This document shows positions 63,561 through 64,000 of a DNA stretch of 64,000 nt, piece by piece (position 1 is the stretch's first letter; the number at the start of each line of letters is the position of its first letter). The position numbers and the translations under genes are program-made. The notes beneath the pieces were generated by a model. It did no database searches and was not told the DNA's origin. It saw only the letters and a list, made by a program, of their open reading frames with translations. Source of the stretch: Clostridium chrysemydis (lineage in GTDB: Bacteria > Bacillota > Clostridia > Clostridiales > Clostridiaceae); assembly GCF_015234215.1 (NCBI RefSeq), contig NZ_JADEKP010000004.1, positions 124,001 through 188,000 on the forward strand. The letters run 5' to 3'.

Positions 63561-64000
63561 ATGAAATATAAGAAAAAGCAAGGCTTTACATTAATCGAAA
63601 TGATTGCAGGGCTAACTGTATTTATTATAGTTAGTGCAGCTATAATGAGTCTTATACTTACTACCTTTTCATATAATTCATTAAATAAGAAAACCTTTGA
63701 TTCAAACAGTATGTCAAAAGTTTTTTATGAGGTAGTTAGAGGTAACAGACCAGGGGGAACGCCTTATTTAACGAAGGGTATATATAATGCGCCAGGGGCA
63801 AATTATTATATAGCATTTGATAACGAAGAGGAGTTAACTAAAGCTGTTAAAGAAAAGATTTTAAAAGAAGAAGTAATAAAGACAGGAGCACCTCAAGATA
63901 CATTTACCATAGGAGATTGTTCAGACTCAGATGATTTTAATTCATTAAAAAACAAGGTAGAGGCAATGGATAATTCTTATTTAATGAAGCTTAATATAGT
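63561..64000 (+). CDS. Minor pilin-like (pseudopilin) protein, cut by the window end
   Basis: The frame is open from ATG 63561 to the window end with no stop, giving 146 residues. The N-terminus KYKKKQGFTLIEMIAGLTVFIIVSAAIM is a type III prepilin leader with cleavage after Gly and Glu at mature position 5. The head is larger than in the other two pilins (over 110 residues visible), which fits a minor or PilW/GspJ-like tip subunit. GGGGGT is upstream. It continues the pilus operon beyond the window. Confidence 0.88.
   Translation, partial: MKYKKKQGFTLIEMIAGLTVFIIVSAAIMSLILTTFSYNSLNKKTFDSNSMSKVFYEVVRGNRPGGTPYLTKGIYNAPGANYYIAFDNEEELTKAVKEKILKEEVIKTGAPQDTFTIGDCSDSDDFNSLKNKVEAMDNSYLMKLNI

Overview
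The window looks like a chromosomal segment of an anaerobic, low-GC Firmicute of the Clostridium sensu stricto type, probably near C. perfringens or C. baratii. I infer this from strong A/T codon bias, AGGAGG-type ribosome sites, a Rex-crt-bcd-etfBA-hbd butyrate module, an NfnAB transhydrogenase, an [FeFe] hydrogenase, a CIRCE-controlled groESL operon and a Gram-positive type IV pilus operon. No rRNA, tRNA or CRISPR array was seen. Species assignment is inference.

Layout. 1-3.5 kb: end of a pseudouridine synthase gene, a secreted DUF3298-type protein, an aldehyde dehydrogenase and a ROK kinase. 3.5-6.4 kb (minus): a P2-type ATPase whose leader holds a yybP-ykoY manganese riboswitch with an overlapping terminator, so the pump is probably a Mn2+ exporter. 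6.6-10.5 kb: a polytopic membrane protein, a GDP-mannose pyrophosphorylase, a gene-free stretch with three terminator hairpins, and a small unknown protein. 10.6-29.9 kb: a large glycan locus with GH31, GH125, GH38 and GH20 hydrolases, a YesL protein, a YesMN-like two-component system, two LplBC-type permeases, a lipoprotein binding protein, an MsmK/UgpC-type ATPase and a ROK glucokinase. This set matches uptake and intracellular breakdown of mannose-rich host N-glycans, with CcpA (cre) sites at key promoters. 30-35 kb: small genes, an ArsR-controlled metal P1B-ATPase with a textbook promoter and operator, and a PAP2 phosphatase.

35.1-40.8 kb: rex followed by crt-bcd-etfB-etfA-hbd, the acetoacetyl-CoA to butyryl-CoA branch. 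A Rex-box-overlapped promoter lies before crt, and a terminator-like hairpin starts almost at the predicted transcription start. 41-44 kb: an IS1595-like transposase-derived gene that seems to have lost its catalytic acids, a CAP/SCP lipoprotein and a small membrane protein. 44-51.3 kb: nfnAB, a C-GCAxxG-C-C protein, an 8-oxoguanine glycosylase, an FtsX-type ABC exporter and an HNH protein. 51.5-56.4 kb: a group-B-like [FeFe] hydrogenase, an O-antigen-ligase-like gene split by an in-frame amber codon, and groESL. 56.6-64 kb: pilB-pilC-two pilins-pilD-pilM-pilN-pilO and a minor pilin that runs off the window.

The redox genes (Rex, Bcd/Etf, Nfn, hydrogenase) form a coherent NADH/ferredoxin balancing set for butyrate fermentation, and the glycan locus would feed hexoses and hexosamines into it. 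I found no wholly new multi-gene system. The best leads are the riboswitch-pump pairing, the Rex promoter/hairpin arrangement, the catalytically altered transposase-derived gene, the amber-interrupted ligase and the condensed N-glycan locus.
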